This document shows positions 32,925 through 41,035 of a DNA stretch of 64,000 bases, one piece after another. This stretch comes from an uncultured Fibrobacter sp. Lineage in GTDB: Bacteria; Fibrobacterota; Fibrobacteria; Fibrobacterales; Fibrobacteraceae. A program made the translations under genes and the position numbers. The DNA is taken from NCBI GenBank assembly GCA_946408125.1, contig CAMJQW010000002.1:62001-126000 (forward strand), given 5' to 3'. Within the stretch, counting starts at the first letter, position 1, and each line of letters begins with the position of its first letter. The notes under the pieces are model-generated. The model saw only the letters and a list, made by a program, of their open reading frames with translations. It was not told the origin of the DNA and ran no database searches.

Positions 32925-34231
32925 TCGCCTTGGACAGGATAAAGAAGATTGGCGAGCGGTGGTTCCTGACGGAGCCGCTGCTGTTTGCTGTTTACTGCAG
33001 TCACGAATTCGTGGAGAACAATGCCATCGACGTGCCGATGAGAACCGGCAACATGAAAGTTGAATTTTCTCCAAAAGTTCTGGACAAGTTTGCGGACGAT
33101 GTCCTGACGGAATACCTGAAGGTCGAAATGTTCCGCATATTGCTCAAACACCCTTACCAGCGGCAGCCTCCTTTTGCCGTGAAAAGTTTGCTGACCTGTG
33201 CGAGCAATATCACGATTGCCGACGTGTACGATGTTTCGCGTGAAGTGAAGAAACAGATGAGCGGCACGGAACTGAAGCTCCCTCGCGGGCTGTGTTTCGA
33301 AGAGTACTACAACCTGCTCAAGCAGAAGTCAATGCCGGCTGGAGGATCGGCTGGTGAGCCGCAGCAGACGGATGGCGGCACCGGGCAGGGAGAAGACGAG
33401 CAAGGAGAAAACGGAGGCGGCAACAACGGACAGGATGGCGAAAGTGGCGGAGGCGGCGCGTCTAGTAACTCGCAGGGCGGTTCCGGCGGGAATGGTGGAG
33501 CCAATAAGTCTGGGAAAGGTGGGCAGTCGCATGCGGACCGAGATACCCAGGTATCGGAATTGTGGGACGAAGACGAGGCGGCCTGTTGTGACATAAACGG
33601 GTTTATCGAAGTCGCGCAGGCGAGTAACACGTGGGGCACTATTCCGGGAAAGTTGCAGGGCCTTATCAAGGCGAGCATGAAAGTCGACATGGACTATCGC
33701 AAGATGCTGAGCCTTTTCAAGACCTCGGTGATTTCGAGCAGGCGCCACCTCACGCGTATGCGTCCCAATCGTCGTTCCGGTTTCGACGCGATGGGTAGCC
33801 GCTACGAGCTTTCGACGAACTTGCTTATCGCGGTAGACGTGAGCGGTTCTGTCACCGACAAGAGTTTGGAGTTTTTCTTCTCGGTCATCAACCGCCTTTT
33901 CAAATACGGCATCGAAAAGCTGGACGTGCTCCAGTTTGATGCTGCAATCCAAGGAGAAATTGAACCGTTCAAGAAAGCCCGTAGAACAGTAAAAATCCTG
34001 GGGCGCGGCGGTACGTGGTTCCAGCCTGCCGCCGACTACTACTGCGAACATCCCGAATACGATGGACTCATCTACTTTACCGATGGCTACGCCCCGCCTC
34101 CGGTATTCAATACCAAGCGCCCCATCGACGTGCTGTGGGTGCTATGCAGCAAGCAGAGCTACGAGGCTAACGGCGAGTGGATCCGCAAGATGAAACGCAA
34201 CCGCGTCACCTATATACCGAGGAGCGAATGA
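32921..34231 (+). CDS. vWA-like (DUF2201-type) partner of MoxR ATPase
   Basis: 436 residues. The N-terminal region resembles the metallopeptidase-like half of DUF2201 proteins (FRILLKHPYQRQPP in place of the usual HExxH, so the metal site appears lost). A 70-residue Gly/Ser/Asn/Gln-rich linker (about 140-210) follows, then a von Willebrand A domain with MIDAS motif IAVDVSGSVTD, LGRGGTWFQP and YFTDGYAPPP. It overlaps the MoxR gene upstream and the next gene downstream. The linker length probably varies between strains. Confidence 0.87.
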   Translation: MIALDRIKKIGERWFLTEPLLFAVYCSHEFVENNAIDVPMRTGNMKVEFSPKVLDKFADDVLTEYLKVEMFRILLKHPYQRQPPFAVKSLLTCASNITIADVYDVSREVKKQMSGTELKLPRGLCFEEYYNLLKQKSMPAGGSAGEPQQTDGGTGQGEDEQGENGGGNNGQDGESGGGGASSNSQGGSGGNGGANKSGKGGQSHADRDTQVSELWDEDEAACCDINGFIEVAQASNTWGTIPGKLQGLIKASMKVDMDYRKMLSLFKTSVISSRRHLTRMRPNRRSGFDAMGSRYELSTNLLIAVDVSGSVTDKSLEFFFSVINRLFKYGIEKLDVLQFDAAIQGEIEPFKKARRTVKILGRGGTWFQPAADYYCEHPEYDGLIYFTDGYAPPPVFNTKRPIDVLWVLCSKQSYEANGEWIRKMKRNRVTYIPRSE

Positions 34232-35055
34232 TGGACTCAAAGAAACTTCTTGAATCCTCGTATCACAGCCTGATGGACGAGTATTGGCGCGGTCTTACCA
34301 TGGGGCTCGGCAAGTCGCACGATAACGGAAAAGATCCGTTCTGCAGAGACTACAAGATGGCGGCCTTCAAGATGACCGTCTTTGCCAATGGTGTCAAGGA
34401 TTATTCTAATGAGGTAATCAGGCGCCTTAGGAGCTCGTGTGTCAGTATTGAGTTTAGACCCAAGGCGTGGAGGGATCGGTCGAAAATGTGCATTGCGCTT
34501 TCCGTCAATTTTGTGACGGGAATAGGGCATGTGTTTTTTCAAAGTAGGATTGGCCTGCCCAAGGGCGATCGCGTACACGTGATGTCGGAAGAAATCCGGG
34601 ACGTGGATATCCTTGCCTCGCTCGAAGACATTCGCGCCTTTCTCGAGAAGTACCCGGAATATGAGAAAGAAGCTGAAGGAATTGCGGAGGCAAAAATGAC
34701 AGAGGAAATTAAACAGAAAAAACTTGCCGAGATGGCGTCCCAGAGCATCGAGGCTATCGTTCCGCAGATAATGTCGCAGTCTGGCTATGAGTGGAACTTG
34801 CAACGTGCGTACAAGGGCTGGCGCAGCAGTGGACCTCCGGATGGCTACATTCTGCGTGTCAAGATGAAGAAGCACAAGATGGTGGAAATTACCTTGAGCC
34901 AGAATAATTTCGCAAACAAGATTCCCGGAATCCTGAATGTCGTCAAGCAAATCGAGCAGCTGCTGGAACAGGCCCCCTATGCCGTGAATATCAAGAGTTA
35001 CGGCCCCGGCATACAATGGATTAAAGACACAGAAGTTGCGAAATTCCCCAAATAG
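34231..35055 (+). CDS. MoxR/vWA-associated protein, paralog of the 31121 gene product
   Basis: 274 residues, no known domain; see the alignment described for 31121-31840. A central charged helix (KEAEGIAEAKMTEEIKQKKLAEMA) precedes the shared C-terminal domain. Start is ATG 34231 (GGAG six bases upstream) rather than the adjacent ATG 34228; either overlaps the vWA stop. As the third coupled member of the MoxR-vWA operon it occupies the place of the associated protein in vWA-MoxR-VMAP ternary systems, but I see no protease or effector motif. Confidence 0.7.
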   Translation: MDSKKLLESSYHSLMDEYWRGLTMGLGKSHDNGKDPFCRDYKMAAFKMTVFANGVKDYSNEVIRRLRSSCVSIEFRPKAWRDRSKMCIALSVNFVTGIGHVFFQSRIGLPKGDRVHVMSEEIRDVDILASLEDIRAFLEKYPEYEKEAEGIAEAKMTEEIKQKKLAEMASQSIEAIVPQIMSQSGYEWNLQRAYKGWRSSGPPDGYILRVKMKKHKMVEITLSQNNFANKIPGILNVVKQIEQLLEQAPYAVNIKSYGPGIQWIKDTEVAKFPK

Positions 35056-35098
35056 TTCTTTTTGTTTATATTTAAGGAGGATATATCCAGGAGTACAT

Positions 35099-36115
35099 AT
35101 GGCAGACATGACCCGCGGCGAAAGGACGGTGCAGCTCTTTGCGAAGGTGATTTCGAATCCCGACAAGAAATTCACCGTGAGCGACCTGATGGCATCATTC
35201 AACATTCCCGACGAGGAACGCCGTAACGTCCAGCGCGACATGCGGTTCCTTGCGGAGATGGACGGCGGCCGCTACATTGCAGTCGAGAACGAGGGGCGTA
35301 CTGCCGTTTACCGCTCGGCGTTGCACAATGCCGAGAGGCTCCTGTTCCCGAATTTCGAGAATACGATGCTGCACTTCGTGTTCCTGAAGCGCATCGCGAA
35401 CATCTACCCCGCGACTAGCGAGATTATCACGCAGCTCCTGGAACGCATCGAGAAGAGCCTGCCCGCCCGCGAACAGAAATCGCTGCGGCAACTCGGTGGC
35501 GACCTGAACACGAAAATCCTCTTCATGGGCACGCCGCCCTCGTTCGAGGAAGACGCGAGCGAGAAGATTCGCCTTATTCTGCAGGCCATCCACGACCACC
35601 GCAAAATCGAGGTGACCTACCGCGATACCGCCAATTCCGAGAAGGTGTCCAAGCGCATCCCGCTGATGATTATCATCTACGAAGGCGAACTCTACGTGGG
35701 CTGCGAATCCGAGAAGTACACGGATTCCACGTACACGCTCAAGTTCAGGAGAATCAAGAGCGTCAAGCTCACGAAGGAGACCTTCGTGGAAAAGCCGAAG
35801 GTGCTCGACAAGCTGCGCCGGCAGGTGACTTCGGACGCGGCGTTCATGAGCGGTCAGGAGCCCAAACTCGAGGAAGTTGAAATCGAGTTCGAGAGCCAGG
35901 CGCTACTCTACCTCGAAGAGAACCCGTTCAACCGCTCCATGAAAATCGGCAAGGCGAAGAACGGCATGATTAACGTGAAGCTGAAGGCGGAAATCAATCA
36001 ACTGCTGTTCAACTGGGTCGTATCGTTCTCGAACGTCGCGCGTGTGATAAAGCCCGCCTCGCTGCGTAGGCGCCTCAAGGACTTCGCGGAATACCTGACG
36101 GAAACGTACGGGTAA
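35099..36115 (+). CDS. WYL-domain transcriptional regulator
   Basis: 338 residues. N-terminal DNA-binding part (RGERTVQLFAKVISN...FTVSDLMASFNIPDEERRNVQRDMRFL, a helix-turn-helix with the DeoR/YafY-like RDM recognition helix), then a WYL-type domain: IHDHRKIEVTYRDTA...RIPLMIIIYEGELYVGCESEK...TLKFRRIKSVKLT, and a C-terminal WCX-like extension. WYL regulators sense ligands, often nucleic acids, and control defence loci. It has its own AGGAG five bases before ATG 35099. It is the only obvious DNA-binding regulator in the island, so it is the leading candidate for binding the shared 21-bp dyad. Confidence 0.85.
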   Translation: MADMTRGERTVQLFAKVISNPDKKFTVSDLMASFNIPDEERRNVQRDMRFLAEMDGGRYIAVENEGRTAVYRSALHNAERLLFPNFENTMLHFVFLKRIANIYPATSEIITQLLERIEKSLPAREQKSLRQLGGDLNTKILFMGTPPSFEEDASEKIRLILQAIHDHRKIEVTYRDTANSEKVSKRIPLMIIIYEGELYVGCESEKYTDSTYTLKFRRIKSVKLTKETFVEKPKVLDKLRRQVTSDAAFMSGQEPKLEEVEIEFESQALLYLEENPFNRSMKIGKAKNGMINVKLKAEINQLLFNWVVSFSNVARVIKPASLRRRLKDFAEYLTETYG

Positions 36116-36150
36116 TATCCTCTTTTTCACACCAAAAAAAATGTTTTTCT

Positions 36151-36185
36151 ATGCGACTGTATATGTCGTATAGAAAATATACATT
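36151..36185 (+). promoter_or_regulatory. Island promoter motif, copy F (dyad + TACATT)
   Basis: Dyad 36151-36171 (ATGCGAC-N7-GTCGTAT, one mismatch), ATGTCG at 36163-36168, 11 bases, TACATT at 36180-36185, upstream of the DUF285 gene. Confidence 0.62.
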
Positions 36186-36241
36186 ACATAAGATGCCCTG
36201 CTTGAATTGTGGGGGATGTTTTTGATAATGGAGATTTTGGT

Positions 36242-37030
36242 ATGAAAGCAATTATTCCTTTCAATCTTCAGCATTTGAAGCTGATTGTCCACGAGTGTAT
36301 CGAAGAGAAGGGCCCGAATTGCGACCTGAACTTTATAAACGTCTCATATCTTGAGGATTTGAGCGGCGTGTTCTCGTATCCGAACCACAGGTTCAACGGG
36401 GATGTTTCGCGGTGGAACGTCTCGCACGTGACGAACATGTCGAACCTGTTCTGCGGCTCCGACTTTAACGGGGACATAAGCAAGTGGGATGTCTCGAATG
36501 TGGAGGACATGTCGGGCTTGTTTGCCGATTCAGTTTTCAACGGCGACATCTCGCAATGGGACGTATCCAACGTCGAGAACATGTCAATTATGTTCTATGG
36601 TTCCAAATTCAACGGAGATATAAGCAAGTGGAACGTATCGAAGGTGAAGGATATGTATTCGATGTTCGGCTGTTCGAGGTTCAATGGCGACATTAGCCGC
36701 TGGGATGTTTCTGCCGTTACCTTCATGCCGCAGATGTTCGAATGCTCGGAATTCAACGGCGACATTTCGGGCTGGAAGATCGCGAATGGTGCGACGCTGG
36801 ACCACATGTTTGCGCGTTCCATGTTCCGTGGCGATATAAGCGGGTGGGGACTGTCGGAAGCGAACTCCGTGATAGGCATGTTCGATGGCTCCGTCCTGGA
36901 TTTGGAAATGGAACTCCCCGAGTGGTACGAGAAACTGGATGGGGCCAGAAGGGCCGCCGAAGCGGAGAATAATTCGAAAATCGATCCCGATTTGAAGGAA
37001 TTGCTTGACAAGTGCTTTTTTGACGAATGA
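36242..37030 (+). CDS. DUF285 (BspA-like) repeat protein, apparently cytosolic
   Basis: 262 residues. Seven or more repeats of about 24-25 residues with the DUF285 consensus FNGDISKWDVSNVENMSxMF, covering about residues 45-215, make a solenoid like that of leucine-rich repeats. A short N-terminal cap (IPFNLQHLKLIVHECIEEKG) and C-terminal acidic helix (LKELLDKCFFDE) flank it. There is no signal peptide, although DUF285 proteins are usually surface proteins. Its place in the island suggests intracellular protein recognition. Start ATG 36242. Confidence 0.85.
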   Translation: MKAIIPFNLQHLKLIVHECIEEKGPNCDLNFINVSYLEDLSGVFSYPNHRFNGDVSRWNVSHVTNMSNLFCGSDFNGDISKWDVSNVEDMSGLFADSVFNGDISQWDVSNVENMSIMFYGSKFNGDISKWNVSKVKDMYSMFGCSRFNGDISRWDVSAVTFMPQMFECSEFNGDISGWKIANGATLDHMFARSMFRGDISGWGLSEANSVIGMFDGSVLDLEMELPEWYEKLDGARRAAEAENNSKIDPDLKELLDKCFFDE

Positions 37031-37061
37031 AAGCTTGGTGGTAAAAAAATTTGACAAACGC

Positions 37062-37121
37062 TTTACATTTCCTCCTTGTTTTTCGATAATATTTATGCGT
37101 ATATTGGTATATATGCATAAA
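37062..37121 (+). promoter_or_regulatory. Sigma-70-like promoter with downstream 30-nt dyad
   Basis: TTTACA at 37062-37067, 17-base spacer, GATAAT at 37085-37090. A near-perfect dyad (TTTATGC...GCATAAA, 37092-37121, inner TATAT/ATATA) covers the expected start site. It differs from the island motif and may be a separate operator or a 5' hairpin. Confidence 0.5.
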
Positions 37122-37185
37122 TTACAACCGAAAGCCGCCGAAAATGGCCAAAATCGGTAAAAAACACGAAAAAAAGGAGATTTTT

Positions 37186-37905
37186 ATGTCCCAAATCGTT
37201 AGGGAAGGGTTCGCTCAGTTCTGCAAGCGCCAGCAAGAAGGTGTCTCGCTCGTGACGGATGCCATTAACCAGGAGGAATCGGAGCAAAAAGCTTACTCCG
37301 GGTGGCTTGAAAAGCGGCAGGATCGCAAGCGCAAGTTGCTGTACCAGGAACTTGACTTGATTCTTCGCCACAAGAGCGAAATTCTCGCGACGCCTCGGTA
37401 TGCCGATATCGATGTCCATTATGCGTTGAGCGGCTTCGTGGGTTTTGCCAGGGCGTCGACCCGGTGGGAGCTGCTTTTCGGTAGTTCCTGGGTGATTGTC
37501 AACTTGAGGCTTGCCTCGCTCCTGAAAATCTGGGAACACGAACAGTTCCAGGTCAAGTGCGATTGCGGCGGCACGGCGTACATCTACAAGTTCGGGGGCT
37601 CGCCTGGTTCGGGAGCGAGTTACGCTTCGGCATTCTGCCCTCACTGCAAGCAGGAAATCCACGGTATCAAAAACCGTTCGCCTTGGACGTATTATCACGT
37701 CGCTACGGACGCCTTTACTGCAGACGCCACAATGTTCGTCGAGAATTTTTTGGACAAGTGGAAGATCGCGAACGAAAAGTATCAGGAAAACCTGAAGGAC
37801 GAACACCGCAACCCGCGTACGCAGCCGGTGCATATGCTCCGTGGCGATGATGCGCCCTGCGGCATCGAAACGCTGATTCAGGAATTGCGTCTCAAGGAGG
37901 TATAG
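37186..37905 (+). CDS. Unrecognised zinc-ribbon protein, first of a tandem pair
   Basis: 239 residues. Helical N-terminal part (REGFAQFCKRQQEG, KRQDRKRKLLYQELDLILRHKSEIL), TPRYADIDVHYALSG, a central beta segment, and a four-Cys ribbon (VKCDCGGTAYIYKFGGSPGSG, then FCPHCKQEIHG). Closely similar to the next gene product throughout. ATG 37186 has AAGGAG seven bases upstream; ATG 37144 would add 14 Lys-rich residues. Function unknown. Confidence 0.72.
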   Translation: MSQIVREGFAQFCKRQQEGVSLVTDAINQEESEQKAYSGWLEKRQDRKRKLLYQELDLILRHKSEILATPRYADIDVHYALSGFVGFARASTRWELLFGSSWVIVNLRLASLLKIWEHEQFQVKCDCGGTAYIYKFGGSPGSGASYASAFCPHCKQEIHGIKNRSPWTYYHVATDAFTADATMFVENFLDKWKIANEKYQENLKDEHRNPRTQPVHMLRGDDAPCGIETLIQELRLKEV

Positions 37906-37907
37906 TT

Positions 37908-38567
37908 ATGTCCGTAAAAATACAGGAAGGTTTTGCGCTGTTCAGCAAGCGCATGGATGCGAAGGTCTACATCGAGAGCGATGACGAGGTCATCGACAAT
38001 ATGGAATCGCAAAGGATTCTCGAAATAAAGAAGGAGCGTGACGAGCGCAAGCGCAAGCTGCTGTTCGACAACCTCGACCTGATTATGCGGCATAGGGACG
38101 AAATCCTGAAAACGCCCCGTTATGCAAGGGTTGATGCGCATTACGCATTGCGTGGTGGCGGAGCCTACATCGGGCCGATTTCTATGCAAAGGACTTTCTA
38201 TGCCGCCGGTTTCCCGGTTACGCTCCATATCACGCTGGGCTCTCTTCTCGGGATTTGGGGGACTGCGGCGTACAAGGTGGATTGCAGTTGCGGTAATACC
38301 GCCTACATCCGCTCTTTCGGCGGTTCGCCGCTTTCGGGAATGTCTGTCGCGGGTGCCATCTGCCCTCATTGCAAGAACGAGATTCACGGAATCCGGAGCA
38401 GGAGCTTTGGCGAGTATGTCCGTCCGGTGCAAAACGCTCTCGGCAGCGAAGAGGCGGCGGTATCGCAGGCATTCACTTCGGGTGTTTCCGGCAAGGTGTG
38501 CGAGCGTTGCAGCCTAGAAAAGATGATTTCTGAACTGAAAATGAGGGAATTTCAGGATATGCAGTAA
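37908..38567 (+). CDS. Unrecognised zinc-ribbon protein, second of a tandem pair
   Basis: 219 residues, a tandem paralog of the preceding gene: EGFALFSKRMD, ERKRKLLFDNLDLIMRHRDEILKTPRYARVDAHYALRG, VDCSCGNTAYIRSFGGSPLSG, ICPHCKNEIHGI and a matching C-terminal CERCSLEKMISELKMRE. An additional CERC pair near the end has a single-Cys counterpart (CGIETLIQELRLKE) in the first copy. It begins two bases after the upstream stop, with AAGGAGG inside the previous gene. Confidence 0.72.
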   Translation: MSVKIQEGFALFSKRMDAKVYIESDDEVIDNMESQRILEIKKERDERKRKLLFDNLDLIMRHRDEILKTPRYARVDAHYALRGGGAYIGPISMQRTFYAAGFPVTLHITLGSLLGIWGTAAYKVDCSCGNTAYIRSFGGSPLSGMSVAGAICPHCKNEIHGIRSRSFGEYVRPVQNALGSEEAAVSQAFTSGVSGKVCERCSLEKMISELKMREFQDMQ

Positions 38568-38600
38568 ACGTCATTATTTGTCGCGACTCCATGCTATATT
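38566..38600 (+). promoter_or_regulatory. Island promoter motif, copy G (TTGTCG-N11-TATATT)
   Basis: TTGTCG at 38578-38583, 11 bases, TATATT at 38595-38600. The long dyad is degraded, but GTCGCGAC is itself palindromic. Upstream of the double-AAA+ gene. Confidence 0.5.
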
Positions 38601-38675
38601 GTAATAGTTGAAAAATTTTGCGTGGGTGGTTTACATTTTTCGCCCGCGTAACGATATATAGTGGAGAGGATATTT

Positions 38676-41009
38676 ATGAAAAAGGAATATTTTAGGGGTG
38701 TTTTACGCTCATTGCGTGCGGGTCGTGCCAACAAGAAACTCTCTCTGGACTTCATAACGCTCAAAAGTTATGAATACTGGATCCGCATGATGCGAATCTG
38801 CAAGAGCTATCCCGATGCGGACGACTGCATCTCGATTTTCCCGAAAGAGCGCGCCTCTCGCGTATTGATGGACCTTACGGACCATTTTGTGCTGCTCAAT
38901 GCCGTTGAGGCCAACATGCCTGCTGCCGAAAAGAAGTCCTTTGTCCAGGAATCTAATGCGAATTATGCTGGGAAGCGGCTTCGCTGCGACGAAGATGACG
39001 AAGAACGGAGCATCGCTTTCCAAAGGCGCGAACTGGCGGTGGTGCGGTTCAACGATGTCATCAACAGGTCATGCTCCATCCGGGAGATTACAGATTTCGT
39101 AAGGAATTACCTGTGTAACGAGGGTATCTTCGACACTTCTTCGCAGAAGGTTTTCTATGAAAGTGTGTCCCGCGAACTCGAAAATTTCCTTAGCGAGAAC
39201 GAATGCATCGAGGACGGCTATTTCAGGCGTTTGAACATTGTTCAGAAAGCGTTCAACCTGAGCGACGACGAAATGGAAATCATGATGTTCTCGTGGATTT
39301 TCTTCAACAAGGAACAGTGTAACTCGCTTTTGGAGATGGTTGGTTCACGAAGGTTCCGTGGTGCCGCCCTTCCGGATATTTTCCCGCAGCTTTACCCGGA
39401 TGTTGATTTCGAGAATACAGTCTCCAACAAGGGCGTACTCAAGCAGATGGGGATCCTTGACGAGGATCTCGATATTTCCAAGCGCGTCGGGATGTTCTTG
39501 GACGGACATTCGGGTAATGACCTCGATAGCCTTTACTTCAGGGTTTACGAGGGAGACTGCGTTGCGTACAAGAAGCTTTGCCGTAAGAATCCGAAGGTGG
39601 AACTCGCCTTCAATATGCTCAAGCATCACAAGATGGGCGAAGGCCTGAACCTGTTTCTTTACGGCGTCGAAGGAACCGGGAAGACAGAACTCGCGAAGGC
39701 TATCGCGAAGGAACTCAAGCGTCCGCTGGTGCTTACCAACATCAGCACCGAAGGCACCCATCGCGAGAGCAAGGAGAATTCGGTAGTGCGCAGCCGCATG
39801 GGAAGCATTCTTTATGCCGCCACCAAGTACCAGAAGAAGAAGGCAATCCTCCTGGTCGACGAGGCCGACGTGATTCTCAACTGCTGCGAGAAGGGTGCGC
39901 TGAACTTCTTCCTGGAACAGATCAAGGTGCCCGTTATCTGGATTTCGAATACCGTAAACTGGATCGAGAACAGCACCTTGCGCCGCTTTGACTATTCCAT
40001 CCATTTCGACCGCCCCGATGCGGAAAGGCGCGAACAGGTCTGGGAATCGGTTGTAAGCGAACAAGATGCGAAATCTTTCGTTCCGGAAGAAATGGTGAAG
40101 CAGTTTGCTGCAGAATTCCAGATTACGGCCGGCGGCATCACGCAGGCGATTGTGGGTACCAAGAAGTTGCTGGAGGCGGGTTGCAAGGTGGATCCCATCA
40201 AGAGCATTCGCACCATCGCCGAGGCGCAGGCGGAACTCCTGAATCTCGATATGGAATATGTGAACCGCGACAAGGAAAGTCGTGCGCCCCGCTATCTGCT
40301 TGAAGCGATCAATACCGATGCTGATATGCCGAAGGTTCTGAAGGTAATGAGCTCCTTCGATGCGAAGTGGCAGGAAATGAAGGAAGGCGATCGTCCCGAT
40401 AGCCTGAACATGCTGCTCTACGGTCCTCCGGGTACCGGCAAGACGGAATTCGCGAAGCATCTGGCGAGGACGCTCAACCGCAAGCTTGTCATCAAGAAGG
40501 CGAGCGATCTGTTGAACTGTTACGTGGGTGAAACCGAGAAGGCTATCCGCAGGATGTTCAAGGATGCGGAAAAGGCGAAGGCCATCCTTTTCCTCGACGA
40601 GGCTGACAGCCTGATTCGTGACCGCAGCGGTGCCGCGCGTAACTGGGAAGTGACCCAGGTGAACGAGATGCTTACGCAGATGGAAAATTTCAAGGGAATC
40701 TTCATCGCGGCGACAAACTTCGAAGGCGAACTCGACACGGCTTCGCGCAGGCGCTTTACCATGAAGGTGAAGTTCGGCTACCTGAAGCCCGAGGGCATCG
40801 AGAAGATGTGGAAGGCGTTCTTCCCGAGCCTTGAAATGCCCGATGCGGTACGGAATATCCGGATGCTCACCCCGGGCGACTTCAACGCGGCATATGGTTC
40901 GCTCCGCTTTTACGATGTGAGCGAACTCACGTCCGAGACGGTTCTCGACGCGCTTAAGTCCGAAGTTACCTACAAGGACGGCCGTGAAGAGCGCAGAATG
41001 GGTCTATAG
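38676..41009 (+). CDS. Double AAA+ ATPase, unrecognised N-terminal domain
   Basis: 777 residues. An N-terminal helical region of about 310 residues is unrecognised. The first AAA+ module has Walker A YGVEGTGKTEL and Walker B AILLVDEADVIL. The second is a classic Cdc48/FtsH-like module, YGPPGTGKTEFAKHLA, pore-like loop CYVGETEKAIRRMF, Walker B AILFLDEADSLI, sensor AATNFEGELDTASRRRF with arginine finger. The first module appears divergent (EGTG rather than PPGTG). Hexameric unfoldase or remodeller is the expected role. GGAGAGG precedes ATG 38676. Last gene of the accessory island. Confidence 0.85.
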   Translation: MKKEYFRGVLRSLRAGRANKKLSLDFITLKSYEYWIRMMRICKSYPDADDCISIFPKERASRVLMDLTDHFVLLNAVEANMPAAEKKSFVQESNANYAGKRLRCDEDDEERSIAFQRRELAVVRFNDVINRSCSIREITDFVRNYLCNEGIFDTSSQKVFYESVSRELENFLSENECIEDGYFRRLNIVQKAFNLSDDEMEIMMFSWIFFNKEQCNSLLEMVGSRRFRGAALPDIFPQLYPDVDFENTVSNKGVLKQMGILDEDLDISKRVGMFLDGHSGNDLDSLYFRVYEGDCVAYKKLCRKNPKVELAFNMLKHHKMGEGLNLFLYGVEGTGKTELAKAIAKELKRPLVLTNISTEGTHRESKENSVVRSRMGSILYAATKYQKKKAILLVDEADVILNCCEKGALNFFLEQIKVPVIWISNTVNWIENSTLRRFDYSIHFDRPDAERREQVWESVVSEQDAKSFVPEEMVKQFAAEFQITAGGITQAIVGTKKLLEAGCKVDPIKSIRTIAEAQAELLNLDMEYVNRDKESRAPRYLLEAINTDADMPKVLKVMSSFDAKWQEMKEGDRPDSLNMLLYGPPGTGKTEFAKHLARTLNRKLVIKKASDLLNCYVGETEKAIRRMFKDAEKAKAILFLDEADSLIRDRSGAARNWEVTQVNEMLTQMENFKGIFIAATNFEGELDTASRRRFTMKVKFGYLKPEGIEKMWKAFFPSLEMPDAVRNIRMLTPGDFNAAYGSLRFYDVSELTSETVLDALKSEVTYKDGREERRMGL

Positions 41010-41035
41010 AGCTTCAACATTTATATATTCGTAAT

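Noticed and set aside
22124..41009. Prophage
   Set aside because: A DnaB-like ATPase and a SLOG protein occur in phages, but there are no integrase, terminase, portal, capsid, tail or lysis genes.
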